Shown here: piece after piece, positions 25,301 through 38,799 of the stretch | Numbering within the stretch: the first letter of the stretch is position 1 | Layout of the letters: every line of letters starts with the position of its first letter | NCBI RefSeq assembly: GCF_019399895.1 | Contig: NC_091865.1 | Coordinates: forward strand, 3,291,001 to 3,355,000 | Source: Cardiocondyla obscurior | Lineage: Eukaryota > Arthropoda > Insecta > Hymenoptera > Formicidae | Direction of reading: 5' to 3' | DNA length: 64,000 nucleotides | Notes under the pieces: generated by a model | What the model was told of the DNA's origin: nothing | Database searches by the model: none | The model's input: the letters and a program-made list of their open reading frames with translations, nothing else | Position numbers and translations under genes: made by a program

Positions 25301-28300
25301 TTGCTCCCATTTTACTGCAGTACCGGTCTCATAAACGCTCTGCTCTATTGCACCGAAGGTCATTTCACATTCAGGTTTCTTAAAAGTTCGATGGCGTTTT
25401 TCTCGAATAAAAAGGACTATCCCATGGGAAATAAGATGCAGTAATGCAGTACTGCCTGATATCTGCTATGGAATTTTGTGAATTGCATTACATTCCAGAT
25501 TTTGCGAGCAATATGTTTCGTTATTCTTGTAGACTTCCGTTCAAACAAAAATCCACTCGACTTTCGTTATTATAAAACATATTTCTAATGCCTTTGTAAT
25601 TCTATCATATAGGATTAAATAACTATTATTATTTAATTGATATATGTATAAAATATTTGATACTTGCATTGTTTTATACTTTATAATTTAATAATTTTTA
25701 CAGATATTTTTTTTTTTTTTTTTTTTTTTCTAAATGGGAAATAGGTAATACGTAACTATTCAATACTTTGAACTTAAGGTCATGAGATTTAACATTTCCG
25801 TGTGCCTATAACTTACCTACGATTGCAATATCACACGAAAGTTTGAATCTTGCAATTCAATCTTAGATTTCTATTCGCAACTGCAATGTGTCGTCGAATC
25901 TGGGCTTTATATACCCACATCGATTGATGTATCGCGCGTTGAAAAAAAAAAAAAGAAATAGTAGCGGGAAAACGATGTCAAGTTTTATCGAATCCTGATG
26001 CGGCAATAATGTTTGAGAAAGATAGGATGTCGATTCAGGGTTATTCTACAAATTTTACATACATTCTCTCGCGTTTGATACCAATAAACGAAAGAACAAA
26101 ACATTTATAGTTTATTTAAATATTATAAAAAGCATTGTATAGCTATAATAGTTTAGAAAATTTTTTTTATTAGTTTTCAAAGTAAAATAATTTTTTAAAA
26201 TACTTTAAAAGATAACAGAACTGTATTGTTATTTAATATTGGTTTATATAAATATGTTTTAAAATGATATACATTTTTAACGTATTTTATAAATGTTTTT
26301 TTCTGATTTTATAAACATCAAAATTACTGCCTTTATTTGTATTCACCCTTAAAATCTTGCTAAAACGTAGCATTTCGTCTTAACCTTTCAACGAAGTTCT
26401 TTAATCTTGTTAGAGCATCCGGTTCGATGGATCCGTGATACATGAAGGGAATTTGCCGATTTCTTTTCTGTGATTAACACAGGTTCTACTTTTATTTCGC
26501 AGACTCGGAATACGAAGAAGAGCAAACACCGAGATACAGACCAGATTCCTTGGCCAGTCTTTGTCGAGCAACCAGATTCACGGAGGCTGAACTGAAGAGA
26601 ATATATCGCGGCTTCAAGGCTGAATGTCCTACGGGAGTCGTCAGAGAGGATACTTTCAAGTGCATCTATTCACAGTTCTTTCCCCAAGGAGGTAAGACGG
26701 AATATAATAATTGTTCTGTTTTAATGATTATTAAATAATACAGAAAGTAATTAAATTTTTTTGTTTAAATAATAAAACGTAAAACTATAAAGCTATTAAA
26801 TGCAATTTCTTTTTTTTTTTTTTTTATTTATTTTTAATTAATAAAAAAAAAAGTTTAAGCTATAACACATATTTTTGCTTTGAGTAAAACTTTAATAAAA
26901 AGTAAAATAACAATATCGTGTTTTTATGCGATATGCGTATATCTTTTATTAGTCAAATAGAATTTTTTGTACAAAGAATCAAAATATATATACTGTACCA
27001 CGAAATAACTACTACAAGGGAAGGACTCGATAAAACGAAATATTTCAATCGAGAGGATTCACATTTCCGATTAGTGTAGGAAGGTCTTATTTCAAAAACA
27101 TCTACCGAAATTGTCTTACAAATATATTATTACGTTTGTCATAATTATTTTAATATAAAATTATAAACAAAAAGGAAGAATATCCATATTTTCAATCATA
27201 AAAAGAAAACGTTACATAATATTTTTTATAATTTACATTTCTATTATTTAATATTTGATAAATATTCAATTCATCCCGCAGAAGAAAATTCAACAACAAT
27301 AGCATTCTTAATCGTTTACTTTTACTCTTTTTAAATACGAACTTTTATTCTTTAACAAAGATTTCTCTCCGACGATGCGGAAGAATTTTCCGGGAACCAG
27401 AGAGACGTTTATTTTGCCAAAAGAACGACTGATATAACGTCCAGTTTATTTATTCGCCGCGCATTTATTCGCATTTAAATTTCCTCGTTGCGACTGCAGT
27501 ATTGGGGATGCGTCGAAAAGCATCAACATGAAGAGGGAAAGAGAACAATCCAACAACCAGGATAACTGCGGCCCTTCGCCGTACGCGGTTACAGTAGCCA
27601 TGGTAACGAACTCCCCAGATCAAAGTGGCACTGCGTTTCAAATGTTCGCTTTTATCCATCCGCGTGAGAGATATGTTATCCATGACTACTCACATTAACG
27701 CGATAAAATTCGCATTTTCGGAAATTACATTCGCCGCGCCGCGTTTTAAATGAAATCAATTAACTTCATTATGATATACGGGAGCATCCAGTGAACAACA
27801 TTACAACCATTAAATATTCGTTGCAGATTCTTTTGCAATTGGCGAAATTTGCTTGTTTAATTGATTCGTACAATTTATTATTAAACGGGAAGTTCATTTA
27901 ATATTTTCTAATTTGCATTCTTGTTTTGTCACTAAAATTGAAAACAATGTCAAAAATTATAATTAAGATGTACGGTAAGAAAAGAAAAAGGGGAGAGGAA
28001 AGCAGCAAAGTAAGTTTAAAGCAGTAATACAAACTCAATTATAAAAGCTGTAGTAGAGTAAGATGTTTAAAACTTTTTATCTTCGGCAGAAAGCCGAGTT
28101 TTGTACCCGCCGGCACAGTGTCGATTGATATCATGATTTGTTTGCCGCCTGACGTAAAAGGAGGGTCGGTTGCAAATTTACGAGCGATCAAGCCCAAAAT
28201 CCTTGAAAAAAGATCTCCGAATAGACGACGGTTCGGGCATCCGCGTCTATCTTCAACGCCTACTATTTTACAATTTACAGCAATTTATGTTCCCCTTTAT

Positions 28301-31300
28301 CGAGAAAGTTGCACCATGTGTCGACAGAAGAGATAAATTGGGTATTATCCAAAACTTTTCTTAAAAATCATGAAATATTAAAAATATTCCTTCGAAAATA
28401 TGTTACAAATTTTTTTCACAAACATCTTTTTTTTAAAAAAAAAAAAAAGTAATAGAATATACAATCAAAATTTTCACTTTAAAATTGCAAAAGAAACATT
28501 TTCCTGGTTTATTTATTGTGCTGTGTTAATTAAATATAAATCGAACAGTTAGGCAGGCAGAAATAATACGAAAAAATAGTAGCATGGTAATTAAATTAAA
28601 GGTTTTAATTAGACTCTTATTTATAATGCTCTTCTAATTAGTTTACCTAGCAAAGCTTTTATAATCCGTGTGCTTTTATTTTATTTGAAAAAGGAATAAT
28701 CGAAATAATTGCCTACATTGGATTTTATTGCACATGTAAATATAGATTTTATCTGTTATGTTTTAAAAAATTATTAAAATCTTATAAATCTTTTATCTTT
28801 GATTTACGGGCATTTAAAAAGCGCTTTTTGTAATCAATTCTTTTTTAAAGAATTATTTAAAGAAATTGTCATAAAACTTACATCGCGATAAAAGATCGGA
28901 AGGATACTTCTAAGCGATCATGCCTTTTATCGAGGGTAGACACATGTTTATACTTATCTAAAACCCTTCCGGCAAAACCCAAGAGGGTAGTCGAAACTCG
29001 CGCGTGCAATTCAACACGCGAAATTTATACCTCTGATATCGAATACGGGGTCGTCGCAATAAAGGAACATTACGAAGATCTGCCTCGACAGTCAAAAGTC
29101 GAATAGGTGAATTATGGCATCGCGATAAATCTCACTCCACCAAGATAACGATTCGCGATTCGTATTCGTTAGTTTAAATAGAACCAGAGCAATTCGCTTG
29201 CTTCTCGCGTTTTCTTGATGTATCTTTAAAGTGACACAACTCTGATCTACATCTTTACATCTTAGATAAGATGTATACGTCCTAAAATATAAGTAACGAT
29301 GGTTATATATTTATGAAAAAATATGTAAAATATCTGAAAAATAGATTTAATATCACATAAATATATAATTCATTCTTTTTAAAACATTATGTGAGTTATA
29401 GAAAAATAGAACGATATTACAATAATAATTTCTTTTTATGTCTTTATGAAATGTATTCTGTTGATTACGTATTTAGATAATTTAAAAATCATTAAAACAT
29501 ATCTTACAGATAACACTTTATTTCATACTCTACTATATGTATACATATTGTATATGTATGTATACATATATAGGATTGAAGCTAGCTCTGTTCGTTGTGC
29601 ATGCAAGATTTGTACGTATATATGATTCAAAGTGTGAAATACGTGACCCTTCACCTGGAGATTGCAACTTCGCAATTCCCCAAGGACGTTTTCACAGTGA
29701 TTGTGTGCACAAATTACAACTATGACTTATCTTTACTTAACAATATGACATGAAATGTGGAAATTCTTATTAAATTCAATAATTACAAAGCGCTTCATAC
29801 AAGCGTATACAAAAATTAAATAAGAGACATAAGTTTTTATAAAACTAAATTCATTTGTTGTATTAAATTCTTTTTTTTTTTTTACGTACATGTAAAAAAT
29901 ATTATAATATTTTTAATACGTTTTAAGATCATGAATTTTAAGTAGTTCGAGAAAGAGAAAATTGATTTTCGACATGTCGCATGCTTGTGTGAATTTTCCA
30001 CTAGCACGTAGTTCGCAAATGTTACCGAACTTGGACTTGGAGTTAATACACTTTATATCCCGGTCTTTCGTGATAAGCTCCCGATGACGCGCTTGAATAT
30101 GTTTCAAGTGTAATGGAAATTGTTACAAATTTTTAAGTGAATCTTTTTAATGAATTTAAACTTAAAACTTGTTACTTTAATTAGCGTTTAAATAATTGAT
30201 AATATTAAAAATGTAATAGAATGTGAAGAACTAACTTAAATATTTGTTTGTTTTGTAGCCAATACAAGCCAGTACGCCCATTATGTTTTTAATACTTTAG
30301 ACCAAGATCACAGCGGACTTCTCAGTTTCGAGGTGAGTTTATGCATATATAATTTAATAATTATTTTACGAAATTTAATAACACGATTGTATATCATTGT
30401 ATTGCACATAATAACTATCTGTTCCATAGTTTTGCAATGCAAAGTGACAGTTTTTTCTACATAATTTATCTCTTTTTGTCTTTTGAAAGCGTTTTGCATA
30501 TTACTTTGAAAGTTGTTAGCATGCATAAAATTACTATTAATTTCACACTCTATATTTAGCTCTTCAGGTCAATGTAATGCAGATTAATATTACAATTCTC
30601 GAAGTAAGACATTTAATTACAATATACGCTTGTAAAATTATCGTAAGATAATGTAATTATTTTCCAAACCGTTAAAATGGAATTGCGTTTTACAAGTGAA
30701 ACAGTTTCATCTCTGAAGGATATTATTTCAGATTTAATGTAAACCTCTCGTCTTCTTTTCTCGCACATGATAAAGTTCTCACGTTAACCTTTGATATTCA
30801 GCTATGCTTAATTAAGTTATCTCGGAATCTCAGTTGGTTAGACGTATTCCCCATTGAGCAGTAGGCGACAAACTTTCAGTATAGTTTTCATCAGTGTTAT
30901 ATTATAGTTAGGGACAGTAACGATGAAGAGTTAGCGTGAACATATTTAAGGATTACGCGCGAGTTGTTATCATATACGCTTTGATCTCAAACTAATTTTC
31001 ACATTTACAACAAGATTATGACAAAAGAGAACTCTCCATTTCCTCGAGTACTGTTTAAAAGAGCATGTATATGCTGATTATTTTTTTTTGCATACGTCAT
31101 GCATACGTTATCCTCGTTCATTCTCTGATCTTTAATTTTATTTGTAATGTTACGGAACTCGCTGGCATACAAAAGCTTCTATCACGACTTAAATCGCATT
31201 ATATGTTCCCACTCTGAGATCTGCAAGCGTGTGAGAAAGAAGGATTACTATTCCCCTTTTCTCGAGATAATACTTTACTGAAGTGCACTCGCTCTCGACG

Positions 31301-34300
31301 TGTGGGCAACAGGACCTCCTCCATCTTCGAGGTTTCTTCGGTCCCTCTTTCTCCTTTCTCTTCGCCAACTTATCACTTTCTTTGAACGACGGTGAAAAAT
31401 TCGGTGACCATAAGGTTTAATCATGCGGTTGAGAAATGCGTAGAATTCAAAATTATTAATTTTAAGACAATCGATAAGGCAGTCAATTGTACAAATAATA
31501 ATTAAATATTCGAAATATCTCGGCGTTGAGCAACAAATAATGGTTTATAAGAAACGATCGCGTAATTAAAATGTGTTTTAGCATTCGTTTAGTATGCACG
31601 TGTGTTTCAAAAATAAAGTTAAAGTCATAAACTGCAGCGACAACTAAAATTGTCTGACTGTAACATTCAACGTAGTAAAAAAGGTGCATCACGTTGCGAG
31701 CATCTGTGTCGTGAAAAAAAAAAATGCTTGCACTGAGTAAATCTGCTTCAAGGGAAGTAGATAGGGGAGGTAGGGGAACGAACATCACCAGAACTTTTAA
31801 TTAACTATGATATTTCTCACAAAGCTTTTCCTGTTTTCTCCCTCCCTTTTTTTTTTAAATATGCCTTATTCTGCAGCAGATTTCTCTCATTCTTCTTACT
31901 TTCTAACGTTGGAACATTTCCTACGGAAACAGCGGCAGTGTAATCAGCTGATCTTTATAGAATTTTAAAAGCTAATTGCGATTCAGTTTCGTAAATTTAT
32001 ATACGTATTTTATAAGACAAATAATATTGTTAGTACGATCGATTGGTACGTATAGCAATCATTTAGTTCTTTATTTTTCTATTGCTTCTATTTCTAAAAT
32101 TATAGAAACATGTTAAAGAACAGTTGCCGGAATCTTTAAATATGCAGTGAAGTCCTTTATTGCTAGAAATCCTCGAATAATTGAGTAGAGTTCTATTGCC
32201 GTTTCCCGTCTCTCGACATAATTGTAGCGACCTAGATCAACCATTGATATTTATTCGGACATTTCATTGTTTAGACGATCAAGACTGGGTCAACCGTATC
32301 TACATATACTTGTACAATTGTAACCTTTTGATTTACTATTTTCGGAATACCTGCTTCGTGCATATTGAAAACGCATTTTCACGTTTTTTTTTTTAAGATT
32401 TGATGTGTAATATTTAGCAAATAATATAATATAATAATTTTACAGTTATAGAAAGGTTTATAAGCAAATTATCGATTTTTGTTTACCTGAATTAATTTTA
32501 TTGCTGTAATTATGCCGTGGCTTGTTATGTGTTTGTAATTAATTTAAGTAGTTTAAAAAATGAGCATTGAATTTTCCAAACAGTGCCTTTCGGTTTATTT
32601 AAACGTATATTACCCTATTGGCACATTGTGCTTTATTTTATTAGAGTCAAAGCCTATTAAATGTAATTAGCGAAATGGCTTTCACTATAAATCGCCTGTT
32701 CGGAAAAGCCCTGAGAGATTATCGCGAATGGGATCCACAATGTAACTTTGTATAATTTTATTGCAAGACTAATTAAAATTTTGTATTAAGAGAAAAGGTT
32801 AACTTTAATATGGTAAGTCCAAAGAGCGCGAATATTCTACTTAATTTTTATTTAATTTGCCGATTTTACTGTTTCTTTTTTTTTTTTTACTCGTTCTGCT
32901 TTTAGTAGATAATTAAAGCCCGTCATACGAGTTTTAATTAATTATAGAGTCTACTAAAGAAAAGGCAAGCAGATTCGCTGTTACGTTTTACCGTAGTATG
33001 AATACCATTCTCAAATGCAATACAAAATGCTTACGTGTTTCTGACATGACGAACTTGAGTTGCAATTATACAAAATAGCGCACCGAAATAGAATCAGGTC
33101 ACACTTCTGTTCTATCTTATACTCGCCACAATTCGGAATTCCTGACAAATTTCCTTAGTAATTGTACTAGAAACGAACGTAGCATCGCCAGCAATATTAT
33201 AACTTTACACGTCTAATGTGTGTCTATATCTCGCATTGCGAACTTCTCGCATTGCACGCTCATACGCGCACAAATTAATACGAAACGGGATTGCTGCGTC
33301 GCAACTTAGCTGACTGATAGCATAGTTTATCCTCTATGAGGCAACACGTTACACGCTGTCACCATTATTTGCCCAATTACCGCACGATTAAATTTAACAT
33401 CCTTCTGTGTCTAAATTGCTTTCGTACGAGCGACCTATTTCTCTGAAATAGCAGTTGTCCAATCTTTCTTATTGCAACTGTCTTTTTTGCATGACAAAAT
33501 TTGCATGAACGCGCTCTCGTGACATTAATGTAAATGAAAGAATGCTCTCAGAAAAAAAGCTTGTGCTTTAATCTAATTTCACATATAAACTAACAAAAGC
33601 TATGTATTTTTATTCCAGCTACAATTTGGATTGCATAATAATTTTTGTTAATAATTTTTCATTTAATATTTCAAAACTTTTATACACGAATAATTCAATA
33701 AACTCTTTTTCTTATCGCGATAAGAAAAAAAAAAAATTTATTTAAATATCTGTAAGATGTTTCAGCTGTAAGAGCGAAAAGCTGGAAGAAAAATAGTGTA
33801 CCAAAAATAATAACGCTTTATTGTAAAGACGTAAAACAATCGCATTCTTCGACCTCACATAACGTGGTAGCAGGTGTTACAAGTTGCATAATCAATGCGC
33901 CCACAAATCTTGTGCGGTATGTGCTCACATCTGTACGTTTCATTCCAAGTTCGGCATCGCACCGTTATTCAGCCAACAAGCATAAAGTTTACCACCCTAT
34001 TCTCCATTAGCGTTATTAATTCAATTATTACGCAATTAAATGCAGGTTTAATTATCTTAACGTAAAAATAGTTTAAACATGAAATACGCTGGATATCAAA
34101 TAGAAAATAGAAAATCGAAAATAAATGAGACGTGTATGAGAAGCGAATGGATCTTTGCAAAATATATGACTCTAAATATCTTATGGTGTTGTGTTCTGTT
34201 TCTATTCTTTGTTTTTATGTTCCAGGATTTTGTTACGGGCTTGAGTATACTATCTCGTGGCTCAATAGACGAAAAACTTCGTTGGACGTTCTCACTTTAC

Positions 34301-37300
34301 GATATCAACGGCGACGGTTGTATCACGAGGGAGGAGATGACGGACATTGTGAATGCCGTATACGAGCTGATGGGAAAATTTGCTGATCCCAACTTAGATC
34401 ATGAGGGTGTACGTGAGAGAGTGGATCGTATGTTTCAGGTAGGAAAAATAAACCTAAATCCTTTGTAGCATTCGTATTAATAGAAAATTTTAGAGCTCTC
34501 GTGTTATTCGATGTATTATAAAATAGATATTACGAGCAGGCAACAATCTCACGAGTTTTTAAAAAATTTGAATCGAAAACAAAATTAATAAATTTATAAT
34601 TAATTTATAAAATACTTACAGTTTATTAAATAAATATTATTATATATTAAAAAAAAAAAACCAATTAGTTTGGAGCTTCGGCGAAGAATAACAATTAAAT
34701 TAACGAATCTCGTATCTCTTTCAAACGTGCAATGATTATCGATAATTTGTTCATTTCAACGAGATAAAACGAGCGCCTGCGAGGAGTATATCTATAAGAC
34801 AGGAACGAGCCTTTCTTTTTAGAAGCTGTCACATTGTTAGCTGCGGATGACAATGCCCACAGTGCACTCGGTCTTTTCACCTATCTCCGCCGCTACAGGC
34901 GAAAAAAGGAGCAATCTGTTTTACAGAGACAATTTGCGCGGATGACGTGTCTTCTGTCTGCCCGATATATGTTACACACTTCATCAATTCTATGACAAAT
35001 GGAGTTCAAAGAGTTAACGATTTTGTTTTTATTTTAGAATGTGATGCGCACGGTCGTGCTGACAATCAAATGACGTAAAACAGGCGCACACGCTTTTACA
35101 GAACAATTGGGTTGTATGATAAAACACGCGATAAACATTGTACGATATAAAAAGTTGAAAAAAAAAAAAATATATAGAACTCCCATTTTTTATCTGTTCA
35201 TCTGTTGCAAAAGGACTACGTATCTAAAAATGTATTAGACGTAAAAGCTTTAAATTAATCAAATAAGATACTAAGTTTCTGATTGGAAGCCTGTTTTACG
35301 ATCTATTATCTGGTGCCACGTTGAGCCGTCACGCCTCTAGATCCTTATCTGTGATTCTGTATAACCGAGATTGAATTCGTCGACGTGCTTCCTACATTCT
35401 CATTGAAAGGAAGCGCAAATTTGATGGTAAAAGCGACGCGACCAGAAAGGGTAAACGCCTTGTTTAGCGCTGCTGCTTTTGAAACATACACACCGATACG
35501 CGTATGCATACTCGTCGTGTACACGGTGGTCGCGAGAGCATAAGAGAGATAGGATTAGTACTATGAAGCTCTAAACTCGAAACCACGGTATATACGCGAA
35601 CCTCGCGTTTACATATATACGTGGATAGTTTAAATTCTAATTGCCTGTGGTCTCAGTTCCTCAAAGGCCCCAAGGGCTTTTCTCAAGGAGCCACCGCTAG
35701 CTTCTCAATCTAACTTGCAGCTTCCGCGCTCTGACACACGTTATGTAATAAACAAGACACTCGGGGATTTTAATCACATTCATGGTGAACGTTTAAAAAG
35801 AAGATAGAAAAAAAAAATATCTGTTTGATTCGATGAGATCTGTTTAATTATACGTTCCACTTAACTATAATACTTTTAACAAATTTTTTTTAATATTACA
35901 AATCTATTAAATATCGGTATATTAATCTATCGTTACTAAACTAGAAACAACTTGATAGCAGTGATAGAAACTGGTTTGTCTCTGTTCGGCGACCAATTAA
36001 ATGTTATTTCTAGGTACCTGCCGATACTCTGTAGTTGGACCCTTTGATTCGTATGATGCAATTTATTAGTCAGTTTGCAATCAATTCTGCAATTTATCGT
36101 AAACCAAAACGTCCTGGAACCTAGAAACTACCTAAATTTCTGTGAACAGATGTTACTTGCGGTTAAACTTTATTGTCATAATATCAATAACATCTGCTAC
36201 ATGAATAATACCTCGCGATTCCATATTGGCACATCATACCGTGTCGCGTGCAGCGAATATCGACGGCACGATTATTATATTACATTCTCGCGCATAGCAA
36301 TCGATTGTAAATACGCAAATATAAACGTAAACTTTATTAATATTGATTATATATAAATAATTTTCACTTTTTGACATTGATATCCATATTAATATCGAAA
36401 AACGTATTGGGTAACGTTTAGTTAAATTTTAATAACGACGTAAAAATCTTTGTCGCAAATACTTTACAGCAGGTGAGCTTTAATGAAATGATCTCAAAGT
36501 CCAATAATGAATTAACTTTCTTTATAATGAGTAAAACATACGGTACGTTCAAGTGTTTGTTCTTTTAACTTTAGTAGATCCTTTTAAGATAACGATAAAG
36601 CACTATTAAGGCTAACCCCAAACGATGAATACAAGCCACGAATGAAAAATGGACCGGTGGACACTTTATAAACTTTCTAACCATGGCACAATGGCTTTGA
36701 ACGCTTACGAAAATTTTCAATGCTCTTGTTGAAGAGCGGTGAAAGAATGACTCGCCCGTCTTTCACGGTTTTCTATAAAATTCCATCAATATTCTTTTTA
36801 GATAACATATGTATACATTTAAAGAATTCAAAGATCTGAATCAGCTGCACATTTATTCATTTCTACGTTTGTTTAAAATATTTTACGTCGCCGAGAATAA
36901 TATACAATACTCTTTAAAAATTCTTATGAATTTTTATTAGTTTATCAATTTTTTTTCTCTTTAATTTATTTTATACGTGCTTAGGCTCCATAAAGGATGT
37001 GATTTCTTATTTTTTACATAACAGGATAGCAACTTATTTTTAATCTTTCGTAAAAGTATTTATTTCAATTGAACTGATACTAATTAATCATGAGAAAAGC
37101 AGGAGTAATGAACGTCGCAGAAATACCTATGTTATTCGTAGCACTAATTAAAAACGAGCTTTATTCGTGCACGGTTCGTTCCAGATAACGATTAAATCCG
37201 TTTCATTGTTCCTCAAAACTGCGCAGCCAGCTTTCCAGTACTTCTCATCACAGACAAAAATGGGCTACCTTGCCAATTTTTGGTTTTATGATTGAATCGT

Positions 37301-38799
37301 TTCCACGTTACGTCATTCGCAAACAAGACAATAGAACATTAAAAAAAAAAAATAAATAAATAACATATAAAATACAAGAGTTGAAAATAAAGACTAAATT
37401 TATTTTTTATTTTTTAATATGAAATTGAATAAATGTGTAGCAGATGATAATATTATATTGTCTATTGTTTTTATACTTCTGTAGAGTCCTATATTACTTA
37501 TGATTTTAGTGATTTTTGCTGATTATAATACGATTACAAGACTACGATAATGTTCGATTTGGCCAGTAGTAAATCGTGATATCAATTAATCCTATTCGAC
37601 GGTACACGACCAACAAACTACTCACACATACTAGCTCTCCATTTAGCAGTGCGAAAGCAATAATAATTTCCTCAATTGCACCTGCCAGTGACCGATTTAC
37701 CAACATGCAATCCAAATGATCGTACATGCATACGAAACGACTTGAAATACCCAGCTTCGATCGAATGATATTTGTTCTCTAAATTAATTCGATCTGATAG
37801 ATTGCCATAAATCGTAGATAATTAATGTTTGATATAATATCTGCATTTCTAGATGATATTTGATTGCGAAGATTGCATTTTAATTAAGGTATAATTATTC
37901 ATGAAACCGTCGATGATTTATTGCGCCAGAAAGATCAAGATGCAGGAACTTATTTTAATAAATTTTGACTTTTTAATATTTATTTTTATTTAAAAGAAAT
38001 TGAATTGAAACACGTACAGAAAGGTAAAAATATTGAAATATATTTGTTTAAACGTATGACGTAGTAGAAACAGACTTTCTAGCGCGACCGTGGTCGATCA
38101 GTTTTACATCAGTTCTACTTTAAGTGACGCATACATTTACATTGGCATACCATCGTAGAAACGCGGAAGTGTGAGAAGACGTCTACATGCTTTTTCGTCG
38201 TCGTATATCGTCTTAGGATATACGTCAGCGGTGGTAGATCCTTCCAATCTAGGTCAACCGGCACTTTTTTTTTTAAATTAAACTTCATAGTAATTCCATT
38301 CATTCATAGTTCAGTCAATCATATTAGAGTTACGAGATATGAGATTCCGGATATTCGTGATATCCTTGACCAATTGTGATGCAAAAACAAAGATTCATGA
38401 AGCTAATCTTCGTACTTTTCTATAGAAAATATACATAATTTCGTCATAACGTTTTACATGATATTAGCTCTTTGACACAATAATCCATTTTAGTTACGTT
38501 ATAATGTTTATCAAGTGTTAAGTCGATTTTTAATTGACAATGCATTGACGGTGCAATACATGTGATGTTATAATTTATTTTGTACATTACAATTTGTTAT
38601 ATTAAAAACAATAATTAATTATGACAAATTATATAATGTGGTACTAATAGAATTATTCAATTTTACTGACTAATTAATTTTATTTTAGAAAATGGACTGC
38701 AACAGAGATGGTGTAGTGACGCTGTCTGAATTTTTGGAGGCCTGTCGAGCAGATCCAGATATTTCAACCAGTATGGCTGCTCTGGACACTGCCTTCTGA
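19325..38799 (+). CDS. Kv channel-interacting protein (KChIP) homologue, EF-hand calcium sensor
   Basis: KChIPs are cytosolic neuronal-calcium-sensor proteins that bind the N-terminus of A-type Kv4 potassium channels and alter their trafficking and inactivation. Six exons fit in phase: 19,325-19,674; 20,282-20,595; 26,503-26,691; 30,259-30,332; 34,226-34,438; 38,689-38,799, giving 416 residues. The core (from about residue 222) has the family hallmarks YRGFKAECPTG and EKLRWTFSLYDINGDG. EF1 is degenerate, as usual. EF2 (residues 299-310) ends in Asp rather than Glu; EF3 (335-346) and EF4 (383-394) are canonical. The last four exons are secure. The first two are less so: they encode a Gly/Arg-rich extension that KChIPs vary by alternative first exons, and the 20,281 acceptor has a weak pyrimidine tract. 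The splice phase fits, and no in-frame ATG exists in exon 2 or 3 to start a shorter form. Confidence 0.85.
19459..19500 (+). repeat. G-rich (GGX)n run inside KChIP exon 1
   Basis: A stretch of closely spaced G runs encodes a glycine cluster in the predicted first KChIP exon. The spacing of the G runs would allow a G-quadruplex in DNA or RNA. The reverse strand is also open here and encodes a proline run, a by-product of the composition. Confidence 0.4.
20812..21090. repeat. Imperfect 95-97 bp tandem repeat, nearly three copies
   Basis: The TCCGTG core recurs at 20,884, 20,979 and 21,076, giving periods of 95 and 97 bp. The surrounding TTTCTTGCACGTAA and CTCGTGCTGTGCC blocks are shared. Copies two and three are most alike; the first is more diverged. 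The repeat lies in KChIP intron 2, within a GC-rich 1.1-kb stretch. Long open frames on both strands through here (20,763-21,233 minus; 21,093-21,518 plus) read through the repeat, and the plus frame opens at GTG, so I do not call them genes. Confidence 0.75.
21090..21889 (+). other. Possible alternative first exon/promoter of KChIP
   Basis: This unusually GC-rich part of intron 2 ends in a very strong donor, ACAAAG followed by GTAAGT at 21,890. A TATA-like TTATAAAAA lies at about 21,727. That is what an internal promoter with a non-coding leader exon would look like, and KChIP genes are known for alternative first exons. The final ATGs before the donor run into a stop within a few codons. 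The next exon (26,503) has no in-frame ATG, so such a transcript would need another coding exon that I did not find. Confidence 0.3.
21814..21856 (+). repeat. (GGAA)n microsatellite
   Basis: About ten GGAA units, two of them changed to GGAT, form a purine-only run just before the strong donor at 21,890. GGAA is also the core of ETS-factor sites, but nothing here shows binding. Confidence 0.8.
23740..24015 (+). other. GC-rich open block of unknown origin in KChIP intron 2
   Basis: A 92-codon plus-strand frame ends in TGA at 24,015, in a block clearly less AT-rich than its surroundings. It has no ATG until near its end, but an AG acceptor (TTTGCCAG) sits at 23,748, exactly in phase. The translation is mixed and acidic, with few low-complexity runs. 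The minus strand also reads protein-like, but with at least two breaks. Possibilities are an unannotated exon, a decayed processed gene or transposon relic, or conserved non-coding DNA. I cannot name a family. Confidence 0.3.
33706..33729. repeat. Perfect 24-bp palindrome in KChIP intron 4
   Basis: The core TATCGCGATA is flanked by complementary T-rich and A-rich arms that match exactly over 24 bp. The same ten-base core centres the 8,783 palindrome. No function is assigned. Confidence 0.5.

Noticed and set aside
27528..27698. 57-codon plus-strand frame in KChIP intron 3, with an antisense frame
   Set aside because: Short, no recognisable motif, and open on both strands in a locally GC-richer patch; best explained by chance.
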